64,000 bases of DNA, from assembly GCF_000172175.1 (NCBI RefSeq), contig NZ_ABJL02000007.1, forward strand, positions 248,001-312,000, in the 5' to 3' direction. The notes below the pieces were generated by a model that saw only the letters and a list, made by a program, of their open reading frames with translations, searched no databases and had not been told where the DNA came from. The DNA comes from Bacteroides intestinalis DSM 17393. Its GTDB lineage: Bacteria > Bacteroidota > Bacteroidia > Bacteroidales > Bacteroidaceae. Below are positions 25,919 through 34,519 of this stretch, one piece after another (position 1 is the stretch's first letter; the number at the start of each line of letters is the position of its first letter). The position numbers and the translations under genes are program-made.

Positions 25919-27652
25919 TTATTCATCTTCTTTCATTACATCACCACGGGTAATACCTCCTTCATTGAAACTGTCAACTGCAAAATAGTAGGTTTGTCCG
26001 ACCTGCAAGCACCTCAATTCAATCTCAGTATCATTATACACCATATAGCTATTGTACAACTTCTCCGGATGGATTCCAAAACGAATACCATAGCCGGTTG
26101 CCCCTTCTACTTCCCGCCATTTCAATATGACGCTTCTTCTATCCTCTTTATTCCGACAAATACGATAAAATTTCGTTTGGGGCGGAGAAGGTTTATCCGA
26201 CCGTCCAAATACACGTAAGCCGGAAACAGAGAATTTACCGGAAGGACAATAAATATTTGTAAGCCGGACATACCGCGTCTTCACGGCTTCTTTAAGTTGG
26301 ATATAATCATGAGGAGCATCCTCTGTATTCACCGACTTGTCTACCAAAAAATTCCACTTTTTCCCGTCTACAGACTCCTCCAGATAGTATTGATAAAAGA
26401 TACTATCTGACCGCCCGAACAAATGGGCATCATGGTCGGCAAAGTTTATCTGCACGGCGTTTATTTCGCACTCTTCACCCAAATCCACCGACAGGTATTC
26501 TCCTTTATCGGCCGTTTCGGCACTCCACCAGGTTCGTATATCTTCATCAACAGCACAACATGCCGGATATTTTCTGAGTTCGGAAGAAGATCTGACACTT
26601 TTATTATGGGACAATAGCATCCAACCGGGAAACAGTTCCTCAGGAGAAGTTATTTTATGGCCAGGGACAATCATCGGGTAATCTCCCAGCTCTGTATAAG
26701 CGTACATTACGCTATCTTCATCAAAAAAAACCGGATATAGAGACAATCTTCTTTCAAAATAATGCCGGGCGGTGACAGCAACAGTACCCACATGCCAGTA
26801 ATTGCCATATTTATCCTGGAAAGTTCCACCATTTCCGGCACCAGTAGTAAATCCTTCCGGCTTGTAAACAAGCGGATTGTGCTTCGCCAAAGTAAAAGGT
26901 CCTAACGGAGTGTCGGAGACATATACCCCATCATTGGAAGTTTTAAACTGTATGCCGGGAGAAGCATACTGTAAATAGTATTTTCCACCACGCTTATTCA
27001 TCCACATGCCTTCTAACCAAGGAGTCGCATCCATCCAGTCGTGACGATCACCGGGTGTCTCCCATCCATTGTCCCGTTGGCAACCTCTAATTAATGGAGA
27101 AGGCTCACCCAACAATTGAAATGTACGCGGATCCACTTCTACTCCGGTTAAAGAAACAGAATTACCCGCTCCCGCGTACAAGTATAATCTTCCTTCATCA
27201 TAAAAAAGCATTGGCTCCAACATTCCCGGAGGAAAACTGCAAGCTACCGCTTCCCAGACTCCAGACTTCGGGTTATCAGTTTTATAAATGGTATCCGTAG
27301 CATAAGAAGCTGTGTAATACAGTTCACCCTGCATTTCCACAACTGTAGGCGCAAAACTTTCTGTAGGAAGATTTGTGTCACCAATTAATTTCCAATCTAT
27401 TAAGTCAGAAGAATAATAATAGCCCCCCGAACCAAACAAAAAAAGATAGTAACCGTCTTCAAACTGAATAATACAGGGATTTGCAGCATCTCTGCGAGAA
27501 ACATCATCGAGACAGAAACGGTAATTCAAATTGAGAGGATTGCTTATGGTACGGAATACAAGATTCTCCGTATCGGGTATCCGGCATCCTGCTACCACAA
27601 CAATTATCACGACTAATACCCATATAGTTTGTCGGTTATACATAGCATTCAT
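25919..27652 (-). CDS. Family 43 glycoside hydrolase lipoprotein with discoidin and fibronectin-like domains
   Basis: 577 aa. Lipobox VVAGC after a very hydrophobic leader. The GH43 propeller spans about residues 45-340 (DAANPCIIQFEDGYYLFLFG, DLIDWKLIG, EPMLFYDEGRLYLYAGAG, WMDATPWLEGMWMNKRGGKYY). A discoidin (F5/8C) domain follows (CAVDEDIRTWWSAETADKGEYL; SVDLGEECEINAVQINF) and a final fibronectin-type III-like strand set (ATGYGIRFGIHPEKLYN). The lipoprotein anchor and two binding domains suggest surface display. It is the first gene of an operon with the transglutaminase-like gene. Confidence 0.78.
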   Translation of the reverse strand: MNAMYNRQTIWVLVVIIVVVAGCRIPDTENLVFRTISNPLNLNYRFCLDDVSRRDAANPCIIQFEDGYYLFLFGSGGYYYSSDLIDWKLIGDTNLPTESFAPTVVEMQGELYYTASYATDTIYKTDNPKSGVWEAVACSFPPGMLEPMLFYDEGRLYLYAGAGNSVSLTGVEVDPRTFQLLGEPSPLIRGCQRDNGWETPGDRHDWMDATPWLEGMWMNKRGGKYYLQYASPGIQFKTSNDGVYVSDTPLGPFTLAKHNPLVYKPEGFTTGAGNGGTFQDKYGNYWHVGTVAVTARHYFERRLSLYPVFFDEDSVMYAYTELGDYPMIVPGHKITSPEELFPGWMLLSHNKSVRSSSELRKYPACCAVDEDIRTWWSAETADKGEYLSVDLGEECEINAVQINFADHDAHLFGRSDSIFYQYYLEESVDGKKWNFLVDKSVNTEDAPHDYIQLKEAVKTRYVRLTNIYCPSGKFSVSGLRVFGRSDKPSPPQTKFYRICRNKEDRRSVILKWREVEGATGYGIRFGIHPEKLYNSYMVYNDTEIELRCLQVGQTYYFAVDSFNEGGITRGDVMKEDE

Positions 27653-27681
27653 ACATATTAAATTAACTTTTTATATGAACA

Positions 27682-27746
27682 CAAAGTTAGGCTATTAATA
27701 AAGTACCCTTATTAGATTACAGATATTCGATTTTAGATATCAGATA
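27682..27746 (-). promoter_or_regulatory. Promoter with doubled 21-nt operator, upstream of GH43-transglutaminase
   Basis: On the minus strand TATCTGATATCTAAAA starts at 27746 and TATCTGTAATCTAATA at 27725, 21 nt apart; the TAACTTTG box starts at 27689, 36 nt after the second copy, about 30 nt before the GH43 start. Same arrangement as at 1895, 4076, 13941 and 49894. Confidence 0.65.
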
Positions 27747-27774
27747 TTTAATCAGAAATTACCTCCAAAAGTGT

Positions 27775-27782
27775 TATATTTG
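27775..27782 (+). promoter_or_regulatory. -7 box before the broken YjbR-like gene
   Basis: TATATTTG matches TAnnTTTG on the plus strand, 31 bp before the pseudogene start. The intact copy has the same box at 30650-30657. Confidence 0.4.
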
Positions 27783-27813
27783 CCTTCGTATACTGTTTAA
27801 AAATCTATCAGAA

Positions 27814-28019
27814 ATGAACATTGAAGAATTTAAAGAATATTGTCTGTCATTAAAAGGTGTTCATGAGAAAATGCCGTTCTCGAATATTCCTGATAAATAC
27901 AGTCGTGATGTTCTATGTTTTTATGTAGCGGATAAGAACTCGTAAGGAAGTCTTATGACATTGTTGTCAAAAGACTGACAAAGAAAGAACGGGAAATGCT
28001 ACTATCAAGTGATGAATAG
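27814..28019 (+). pseudogene. YjbR/MmcQ-like pseudogene with internal deletion
   Basis: The first ~130 bases (MNIEEFKEYCLSLKG, then HEKMPFSNIPDKYSRDVLCF) and the last ~75 match the intact gene at 30689-31069, but 175 bases between GCGGATAA and GAACTCG are missing. The deletion is not a multiple of three, so translation would stop after 43 codons (...YVADKNS). The short shared A-rich sequence at both ends suggests slippage or microhomology deletion. Confidence 0.85.
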
Positions 28020-28056
28020 CATTCCCAACATTATGATATATATGAATCTTAAAGAG

Positions 28057-29139
28057 TTATGAAAGCTTTCTATATAGTCTCCAACAGTATCCACCAATAA
28101 GCAATATCAGTAATAATGTAATTCCAAAAGCCCAATAATTAACTACACGGGATTCAGCAACAAGCATATAATCACTGTCCAACAGACGAAAAGCATCTAC
28201 TTTCCAAATGAGTGACTCATCTTTTTGCATGGCGGCATTGGTAGAAACCACCCTGCCCGGCATGAATAACTCAAACTGCACAGCATAACCAAACAATTCT
28301 GCAACCCGCCCTTTTTCCTCAAACAGATCATCCATTGGCTTTTTATTGTCCACATATAAGTTTGAGAAATATTTCGTTTGACTCAATTCATCCAGATAAT
28401 TGCATATCTCTTCGGGCGATCCGTCATCATCGGCATCTTTTCCGGAAAAGTACTTCCCATAAACCGATTCCTTCAGATCTGCCAACTGATGTACAAAGTC
28501 CGTATCTTCTTTTATCGTAATGAAATGAAGAATTACTTCACAACTCAATTCATACTGACTACGGTTATACCATTTCCAGAATTTGGCTTCAATGTCATCC
28601 AACCTATTATTCTGTTCAATACCATTTAATCCGATCAAAGCCTCCTGATCTCCCCGGAACCATATCCGCTGCTCCTCTTTACTCATATAATTTTCGAGAG
28701 GTACCGGACCTTTATCGGGTAATTTACTGTAAGTAGCCGTATACTGATAATATGTATAGAACCAGCGGAAACTTTTCCGAAGTTTTTCAACCGGAACTAC
28801 CAGAGGAATACTGTATTCCTTTCCATCCAAAGTACTGAAGCTCTCGGAACCTACCGTTGGATAAGTCCGGCAAACTTTCACATTCAGTTTGTCTTCATCT
28901 CCCCAACAGTTGAATTTAACAACAGAGTCCAGATTACTCACTTCCCATCCCGAATCTATCCGGAATAAAAACGGATTATGAGTCCTGTCTCCTGCAAGGA
29001 AAGCAGAGTCGCCATAAGCATACACCTCTCTGTGCATACTACCATCACTATTTACCTTAGAAACCATCCGGTAATAGGTACCACAGGAAGTCATACTGAG
29101 CAGCAAAACAATGGCTGCCATCCATTTATACGTTCTCAT
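28057..29139 (-). CDS. Lipoprotein with C-terminal membrane helix, third gene of the ECF sigma operon
   Basis: 360 aa. Lipobox MTSCG at residues ~16-20, then a soluble periplasmic region rich in charged and aromatic residues and, at the C-terminus, a hydrophobic helix (WAFGITLLLILLIGGYCW) with a basic tail. So both ends would be membrane-linked. No family recognised. It follows the anti-sigma-like gene by 11 bp. Position suggests an envelope sensor or effector controlled by the sigma factor. Confidence 0.65.
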   Translation of the reverse strand: MRTYKWMAAIVLLLSMTSCGTYYRMVSKVNSDGSMHREVYAYGDSAFLAGDRTHNPFLFRIDSGWEVSNLDSVVKFNCWGDEDKLNVKVCRTYPTVGSESFSTLDGKEYSIPLVVPVEKLRKSFRWFYTYYQYTATYSKLPDKGPVPLENYMSKEEQRIWFRGDQEALIGLNGIEQNNRLDDIEAKFWKWYNRSQYELSCEVILHFITIKEDTDFVHQLADLKESVYGKYFSGKDADDDGSPEEICNYLDELSQTKYFSNLYVDNKKPMDDLFEEKGRVAELFGYAVQFELFMPGRVVSTNAAMQKDESLIWKVDAFRLLDSDYMLVAESRVVNYWAFGITLLLILLIGGYCWRLYRKLS

Positions 29140-29150
29140 AATGATATAAT

Positions 29151-29558
29151 TTAATAAGTTTTCTTTGTAAGTTCCATTATTCTCTTTTGTCTGAGCTTCT
29201 TATACTGCACATACTGTCCGGACAAGTAATCACTCTTTTCAGAAAGCCTCATCTTCTCCCAGCCTTCCGGTAGGGAATAAGCACTGTTTTCCTGGAAACG
29301 ATACTCCTCTTCTACTCTGACACCATCGGGAACCGGACTAAGAAGAGTCTCACTCACCAACAAGCACAACAAAAGTCCTGCGGCTATCCCGGATACCCAA
29401 CTGCCAATCAGCAGACTTTTCCTTTTCTTCTTTCGGGGAACGATCCTGCTCACTTGCTGTAAAATGGCAGTAGTCAGTTCATCCGGATTACTCAATATAG
29501 GCTGTACATTTCTCACCTCATCAAGCCATTCATTGTAAAGTTTATCATCTTGTTTCAT
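29151..29558 (-). CDS. Small membrane anti-sigma-like protein (135 aa)
   Basis: The cytoplasmic N-terminal half (NPDELTTAILQQVSRIVPRKKKRK) is followed by one membrane helix (about 48-68, SWVSGIAAGLLLCLLVSETLL) and a short outside tail. It has no zinc-binding anti-sigma motif, but its start overlaps the end of the ECF sigma gene by four bases (ATGA), the normal position of an anti-sigma factor. Function inferred from context. Confidence 0.6.
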   Translation of the reverse strand: MKQDDKLYNEWLDEVRNVQPILSNPDELTTAILQQVSRIVPRKKKRKSLLIGSWVSGIAAGLLLCLLVSETLLSPVPDGVRVEEEYRFQENSAYSLPEGWEKMRLSEKSDYLSGQYVQYKKLRQKRIMELTKKTY

Positions 29559-30118
29559 AAGCCAGCATCTATTTGATTCATTTTGTTTCGTATATTCTTC
29601 CGGGCCAGGTAAAGAGTGGTTTTAATGATTCCGGCAGAAAGTCCGGTGATGGTTTGCACCTCCGGCACATCCAATTCCTCAATATCCCGTAATGTAAAAA
29701 TCAACCTTTGCCGGGGAGACAGTTCATCGGTATATCTCAGGATTAGTTCACGCAGTTGCTTGTTCACCACTGCCAATTCTACATTATCATCTGACGAGAT
29801 ATTCACGGAAACGGAATAATCTGCTTCATTATCGAGTGGTGAATGGTACAGGGAACGCAGACGGTCATAACAAGTATTGCAAGTGATTTTATAAATCCAG
29901 GTAGAGAAACGGCACTCACCATTATATTTACCCAGTGCCAGCCACACCTTTACAAAGGTTTCCTGTACCATATCTTTAGCCTCATCTTCGTCGCACAACA
30001 ATCGGAAAGCAAGCCGGAATACAAGTGGCTGAAACGTAGAAACCAGCAGAGAGAATGCTGCTGCATCCTCCTGCTGGCTCCTACTTATAAGCTCTTGTAT
30101 TTTTTTCTGGTCCATCAT
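29555..30118 (-). CDS. ECF-family RNA polymerase sigma factor
   Basis: 187 aa. Sigma region 2 is clear (FRLAFRLLCDEDEAKDMVQE, FVKVWLALGKYNGECRFSTW and IYKITCNTCYDRLR) and region 4 is clear (LSPRQRLIFTLRDIEELDVPEVQTITGLSAGIIKTTLYLARK). No region 1 or 3, as in all ECF sigma factors. First gene of a three-gene operon; a TAnnTTTG box stands at 30180. The whole module is bracketed by direct duplicates of the neighbouring DNA. Confidence 0.92.
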   Translation of the reverse strand: MMDQKKIQELISRSQQEDAAAFSLLVSTFQPLVFRLAFRLLCDEDEAKDMVQETFVKVWLALGKYNGECRFSTWIYKITCNTCYDRLRSLYHSPLDNEADYSVSVNISSDDNVELAVVNKQLRELILRYTDELSPRQRLIFTLRDIEELDVPEVQTITGLSAGIIKTTLYLARKNIRNKMNQIDAGL

Positions 30119-30510
30119 AATAATATCTTCGTTTATTATATGATACGTAAGAAAAACCTTCCGGTCAATTACAAAGAGCCAAATATAGGAAATATCTTAA
30201 GTAGATGAGTATAATTACTATTTGCCATCGTATATTTTCTTTTCTTTGTTTATCAAGTTATCTTTTTAAATATAACATCAATCAGGTCTCACAAAGGAAA
30301 AAAAATATCTTCTCAAAATCGAATTATTCCTCTTTCGGAACAAACTCCTTATAACCCTGAAATATCCACTTTATAAAAGGTCGGAGCAACATTGTTCTTC
30401 TCAAGAAACATCACCATATAGATGGGTGCATAGACAATATTGACTACAACGCACAGATTGTCGTTATTGAATACGACAGTGTACCAGCTCTATAAAGTAG
30501 ACACTAAAAA
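30119..30510. other. Intergenic stretch upstream of the sigma operon
   Basis: AT-rich, no open frame with gene character and no repeat array. It holds a candidate sigma-operon promoter (30180-30187). From 30511 on the right copy of the duplication begins. Confidence 0.6.
30180..30187 (-). promoter_or_regulatory. -7 box for the ECF sigma operon
   Basis: The minus strand reads TATATTTG, matching TAnnTTTG, about 60 nt before the sigma gene start. No TATCT operator precedes it. Confidence 0.4.
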
Positions 30511-30552
30511 CAATAGTATTCACACATATTAGATTAACTTTTTATATGAACA

Positions 30553-30621
30553 CAAAGTTAAGCTACTAATAAAGTACTCTTATTTATCAGATTACAGATA
30601 TTTGATTTTAGATATTAGGTA
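30553..30621 (-). promoter_or_regulatory. Duplicated operator copy with altered spacing, facing the sigma operon
   Basis: On the minus strand TACCTAATATCTAAAA (from 30621) and TATCTGTAATCTGATA (from 30600) keep the 21-nt period, but the TAACTTTG box starts at 30560, 40 nt after the second copy rather than 36, because of a 4-nt insertion. No gene starts just downstream; the next minus-strand gene is the sigma factor 435 bp away. Confidence 0.45.
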
Positions 30622-30649
30622 TTTAATCAGAAATTACCTCCAAAATGCG

Positions 30650-30657
30650 TATATTTG
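30650..30657 (+). promoter_or_regulatory. -7 box for the YjbR-like gene
   Basis: TATATTTG on the plus strand, 31 nt before the start at 30689; conserved in the duplicated copy. Confidence 0.45.
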
Positions 30658-30688
30658 CCTTCGTATACTGTTTAAAAATCTATCAGAA

Positions 30689-31069
30689 ATGAACATTGAA
30701 GAATTTAGAGAATACTGTCTGTCATTAAAAGGAGTTCATGAGAAAATGCCGTTCTCGAATATTCCCGACAAATACAGTCGTGATGTTCTATGTTTTTATG
30801 TAGCGGATAAATGGTTCTGCTTTGTAAATATCGAAGTCTTTGACTTTTGCTGTATCAAATGTAATCCGGAAGAATCGGGAGAATTACAAACCACATATAT
30901 AGGAATAAAGCCCGGATGGCACATGAATAAGAAATACTGGATCAGTGTTTACTTCAATCAGGACGTGCCTGACGAGAAAATTAAAGAACTCGTAAGGAAG
31001 TCTTATGACATTGTTGTCAAAAGCCTGACAAAGAAAGAACGGGAGATGCTACCATCAAGTGATGAATAG
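30689..31069 (+). CDS. YjbR/MmcQ-like small DNA-binding-fold protein
   Basis: 126 aa, start at ATG 30689; the frame is open further upstream, but those codons would lie on the promoter. The pattern is YjbR/CyaY-like: NIEEFREYCLSLKGVHEKMP, DKWFCFVNIE, then the conserved KPGWHMNKKYWISVYFNQDV and a C-terminal helix (LVRKSYDIVVKSLTKKERE). The family is often called MmcQ/YjbR; the molecular function is uncertain. A truncated copy stands at 27814. Confidence 0.85.
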   Translation: MNIEEFREYCLSLKGVHEKMPFSNIPDKYSRDVLCFYVADKWFCFVNIEVFDFCCIKCNPEESGELQTTYIGIKPGWHMNKKYWISVYFNQDVPDEKIKELVRKSYDIVVKSLTKKEREMLPSSDE

Positions 31070-31101
31070 CACTCCCGACATTAATATGATACATAAGCTG
31101 A

Positions 31102-31557
31102 CTATTTGCCAAGCATTTTCCACATCCTTTTATTTAACTCTTCATCATCCAATTTGGGAAACTCTTTCAGGATAAACTTCTTGCCATCGGCAGTAAACTC
31201 CACATCTCTCGTGTCGATCTTTGATATATATTCTCTCAAACGCTCCGCCTCATTAATCACAGTCTGCATTTTGGCAGAAGGGGTGAACGTCACATAATAT
31301 CCATTAGGAATATAATCGGATCTCACCAGATATTCTATATGCCTACACCCTAATTTTAATAGTAAGTCTGCTATCAACTTCGACTTGTTTTGGGCATTGG
31401 TCATAAAAAAACGGTACTTCCCGATTTCATTATCACAAGCCTTCCCATAGCATAAATAAGCCCCAAGCAAAAAGGACAATTTCAGTTTCTCCGTTTCTAT
31501 TTTTTCTCCGCTTACTTTTCCAGAATAAACCCTGTTACCCTGCGCTGTACAAGCCAT
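31102..31557 (-). CDS. Hypothetical protein, likely the 3' part of a frameshifted gene
   Basis: 151 aa without a signal sequence. Conserved-looking region KLKLSFLLGAYLCYGKACDN, EIGKYRFFMTNAQNKSKLIA and FTPSAKMQTVINEAERLREY. It overlaps the end of the upstream gene by 46 bases in a different frame. Adding one A to the A4 run read on the minus strand at 31516-31519 would join the upstream LEK directly to VSGEKIETEK, giving one ~267-aa secreted protein. So this is either a damaged gene or a recent indel. No family recognised. Confidence 0.55.
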   Translation of the reverse strand: MACTAQGNRVYSGKVSGEKIETEKLKLSFLLGAYLCYGKACDNEIGKYRFFMTNAQNKSKLIADLLLKLGCRHIEYLVRSDYIPNGYYVTFTPSAKMQTVINEAERLREYISKIDTRDVEFTADGKKFILKEFPKLDDEELNKRMWKMLGK

Positions 31558-31910
31558 TTTGGCTCATAATTATAATACTTATCCACCTCGGCAGACAATC
31601 CCGGTGAATATATCGCTATTTCCGGAACAATATTCTCGGTTTTTACAATAGATATATCTTGATAATCAGAATCAAAAAGAGAAGACAGAAATAGTACTGT
31701 AGACAACTCATTCAGCCGATATTTTTCAACTCTTTGATAAAAGGCATCCTCGCCTTTAACTTCGAAGGTGCGATCATACCCCATATATTCATCCAGAGTT
31801 CCCACCAAAAAGCACTCCTTATCATACTTTTCCACATCAAACTGCGCTTTCGCCAACAAGCTGAAAAATGAAAACAGCACAAACAACAGACAGCTATTTA
31901 TTTGCTTCAT
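31512..31910 (-). CDS. Hypothetical secreted protein, likely the 5' part of a frameshifted gene
   Basis: Start at 31910 (MKQINSCLLFVLFSFFSLLA, cleavage near AKAQ); an ATG four codons upstream overlaps the stop of the TlpA-like gene. The mature part (FDVEKYDKECFLVGTLDEYM, VLFLSSLFDSDYQDISIV) ends abruptly at a stop after VTGFILEK, in mid-domain. The rest appears to continue in the next frame. Cotranscription with the 820-aa TlpA-like gene is likely because the two nearly touch. Confidence 0.55.
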   Translation of the reverse strand: MKQINSCLLFVLFSFFSLLAKAQFDVEKYDKECFLVGTLDEYMGYDRTFEVKGEDAFYQRVEKYRLNELSTVLFLSSLFDSDYQDISIVKTENIVPEIAIYSPGLSAEVDKYYNYEPKWLVQRRVTGFILEK

Positions 31911-31918
31911 AATATGAG

Positions 31919-34381
31919 TCATTTTTTACTTCCAAAACGTTGTTTCAGATATTTCTCCAGATTATAAGTTCCCGGAGAATTTCGCAATACAGTACCATCT
32001 TTTTCTATCCACTCATAATGAGGGATACCGTTGAAGCGGAACAATTGGCGGAGATAGTTGTAATCTGCCTGAGGAATACGATAACAAGCCTCACCTTTCA
32101 AATTCTTTTCCACATACTCATTATAAGTCTTTTCTGGACTTTCACGATCACTGGTGATGTATATGAACTGGAATTCCGGATGATCTTTATACTGTTGGCG
32201 CAAACCGGCAGTATGTTCAATACCTCCACGACAGGGACCACAGAACGTTGCCCAAAAATCTACAAATAAAGCTTTACCCGCATGGGCTTTAATGATATTA
32301 CGGAAGATGTCCGTAGCGGGCCCTTCAGGCAGAGTGTAAGTACTATCGTTTTGTTGCGGAAACGCTTTGGCATACAAACGCTCCGCCTCGGCAAACATGA
32401 ACGGATGGCCGATTAACTGTTTTTCTTTCTCCAACAGGCTACGGGCACCTTCTCTATCCAATTGTTTTAAATCAAAAGGAAGACTACGCAAAGCAATGAT
32501 CTGCGAAACCAACGGAATATATCCGACTATGGTATCCAATCGTCCAGATTTTTCTTTTTGATATTTAAAGAAATCATTTATTTTCATTCTTTTTTCATCT
32601 TCTGCTTTTTGATTTTCATCAATAGATACAGAAACACCATCCATTACCTCGTTTTCCTTTCGATAAGCTTCAAATAAATCCTTATATTTTTCTCTAAGTT
32701 CTTCCCATATCTTCGTCTCCGCAATGAGTTCGCTTATCTCTCTTGTCACAGTCTTACCTGCTCTTTCTTCGCTATCTTTTCGCATTTTTTCTTGCTCGGG
32801 AGTCAATACTACACCATTCTTCTTCAAATAAGTAAGAACAGATTTTTCAGGATATTTATAGGCAATCTTTCCCATTTCAACAGTCGTTGTATCACCCATA
32901 GCCCTTGCAAAATTCATATACTCAAGGCGGTTGATAAACGTACTAAAATGCCTATCCGCTACGATAAGACTATCATTAAGCGGCATCTGTCGTAAGAAGT
33001 GGTAATAAGTTGAATCTTCCTTAACCTTCAGAACCTCGTTATCTTTATTCTCTCGTGCCAGATAATCTCTATCCATTACAAAGTCCAGCATCTTATAACC
33101 TTGGAAAATCATTGCCGCATTTTTCACCAAGCGTGCTGCCTTTCCCACATATCCGTTGACAGCTACAAGCGAGTCAGCCTGTTCTGACCAACGACGAAAC
33201 ATGGGTTCGCAACGCTCTGTAAATTGCGTAGGAGTCAGCTCTTTCTGCATCTTCGAGAAATCCTCATAACGGAACACGAATAAATCATTCGCATATTTCA
33301 GCGCCCTTCCTATATATGCAGTAGGCCCCATATAATGGAGATTGTGATAAGGATAATCATAATCACGGGCACGGCTACGCGCCATGATCGCTTCCCAATC
33401 CACATACATGGTTACAGTCTGTCCCGGCTCTATATAAAAAGGCAACCAGTTATTATTGAACACTACCGAACTTACCATAGGGTAGTTGACCTCAAATTTA
33501 CACTCAAACCTTCCATTGGGTTGCAGAGTCACTACCATCGGATAGTCTTCCCGAGTCAGGTCATTGGAAACATAAATCAGACCGTTGGTAAAACCTAATT
33601 TCTGATCATAGCCGGCAATGTATCCTTGCAGGCAAACACTATCACGACGAAATACCGGACTCTCATTCTCTTCAACCTGCATCGCCTTCATGCTTCCCGC
33701 ATCCCGTGAATAAAGCCGGGCGGGTTCTTTATCTTTCTTTATCCGGCACAGACCATTCTTTTGCGGAGTCAGTTCCAGTTCCACTTTATCACCCCGGTCA
33801 TCTTTCAAAGTGAACAGCATGCTTTTGCCTTTCTGACGGATTGCTTCGTACTGATAGAAACGGTTGTCCATGACAGCAAGAGAATCGTATATGCCGAAAG
33901 CCCATTCATAATAGCCATCCATTCCCATCCAGTTGCCGGAAACTTTATCGAAAAGTGAGGCTTTGGCATCTTTCTTCTCCAAAGATATATAGAATGTATG
34001 CGACTCATCGCCTTCATCGTCATCGAGGAAATGAATCTCTTTTGTTGTTTCAGGAAGCGGTGGAAAAAGAAGCACAAAATCTAAAGTTCCCGAATCCGGA
34101 GTATATACTTCTTTATCCAGTTCAAAACCTTCGCTCCCCGTAAGATAATATTTCTCACCGGTATTCGCATCTTCCAGATAAGTGCTCTTACCCAGCATCA
34201 CCCACCAATGTGGACGGAAAATAACATGGATATGCAACCTCGTTGCATCTGGAGTACGTTCAATACGAGTAATATTATAGATACTGCCCGAACGGAATTT
34301 AAACTTAGGATTGTCGATCACATTTTGTGCCTGAAGCATACAAGTGATACAAAGCAGGAGAAGGAAAATAAGTTTTCTCAT
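31919..34381 (-). CDS. Large TlpA-family periplasmic protein (820 aa)
   Basis: Signal peptide MRKLIFLLLLCITCMLQAQ. N-terminal and middle parts are beta-rich and then helical (MG-like/DUF4369-like: SNDLTREDYPMVVTLQPNGR and FECKFEVNYPMVSSVVF). The last ~150 residues form a thioredoxin domain: FVDFWATFCGPCRGGIEHTAG with a CGPC redox pair, FQFIYITSDRESPEKTYNEY, and FNGIPHYEWIEKDGTVL with the cis-Pro region. Such proteins are envelope thiol-disulfide oxidoreductases whose long N-terminal part binds unknown partners. A promoter box is at 34436. It belongs with the gene pair following it. Confidence 0.8.
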   Translation of the reverse strand: MRKLIFLLLLCITCMLQAQNVIDNPKFKFRSGSIYNITRIERTPDATRLHIHVIFRPHWWVMLGKSTYLEDANTGEKYYLTGSEGFELDKEVYTPDSGTLDFVLLFPPLPETTKEIHFLDDDEGDESHTFYISLEKKDAKASLFDKVSGNWMGMDGYYEWAFGIYDSLAVMDNRFYQYEAIRQKGKSMLFTLKDDRGDKVELELTPQKNGLCRIKKDKEPARLYSRDAGSMKAMQVEENESPVFRRDSVCLQGYIAGYDQKLGFTNGLIYVSNDLTREDYPMVVTLQPNGRFECKFEVNYPMVSSVVFNNNWLPFYIEPGQTVTMYVDWEAIMARSRARDYDYPYHNLHYMGPTAYIGRALKYANDLFVFRYEDFSKMQKELTPTQFTERCEPMFRRWSEQADSLVAVNGYVGKAARLVKNAAMIFQGYKMLDFVMDRDYLARENKDNEVLKVKEDSTYYHFLRQMPLNDSLIVADRHFSTFINRLEYMNFARAMGDTTTVEMGKIAYKYPEKSVLTYLKKNGVVLTPEQEKMRKDSEERAGKTVTREISELIAETKIWEELREKYKDLFEAYRKENEVMDGVSVSIDENQKAEDEKRMKINDFFKYQKEKSGRLDTIVGYIPLVSQIIALRSLPFDLKQLDREGARSLLEKEKQLIGHPFMFAEAERLYAKAFPQQNDSTYTLPEGPATDIFRNIIKAHAGKALFVDFWATFCGPCRGGIEHTAGLRQQYKDHPEFQFIYITSDRESPEKTYNEYVEKNLKGEACYRIPQADYNYLRQLFRFNGIPHYEWIEKDGTVLRNSPGTYNLEKYLKQRFGSKK

Positions 34382-34435
34382 GGTATAGTTGTATATAATT
34401 AATTTCTACTAAGACTCAAAGATTAATCACTCTGA

Positions 34436-34443
34436 CAAATATA
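34436..34443 (-). promoter_or_regulatory. -7 box for the 820-aa TlpA-like gene
   Basis: TATATTTG on the minus strand, 55 nt before the start. No TATCT repeat upstream, which serves as a negative control for the operator set. Confidence 0.4.
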
Positions 34444-34519
34444 AGCAATAAAAAAGAAGAACTTTTATTTTGAATAAATATTTTTCAAAAACTAATATTT
34501 AAGAGTAAAGTATCCTTTT

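Larger units (their letters stand above)
27641..28035. repeat. Left copy of a direct duplication flanking the ECF sigma module
   Basis: This ~395-bp stretch matches 30511-31085 in the same orientation with roughly 90% identity by eye. It carries the GH43 promoter region, a divergent promoter and the start and end of a YjbR-like gene. The right copy is ~175 bp longer because the left has lost the middle of that gene. Confidence 0.8.
30511..31085. repeat. Right copy of the direct duplication flanking the ECF sigma module
   Basis: Matches 27641-28035 from the ATTCACACATATTAGATTAAC-like left end, through both promoter regions and the YjbR-like gene, to just beyond its stop codon. This copy keeps the full gene. 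Confidence 0.8.

Noticed and set aside
27641..31085. Duplication as ends of an insertion sequence
   Set aside because: No transposase, no terminal inverted repeats and the repeats contain host promoter and gene sequence, so a segmental duplication fits better.
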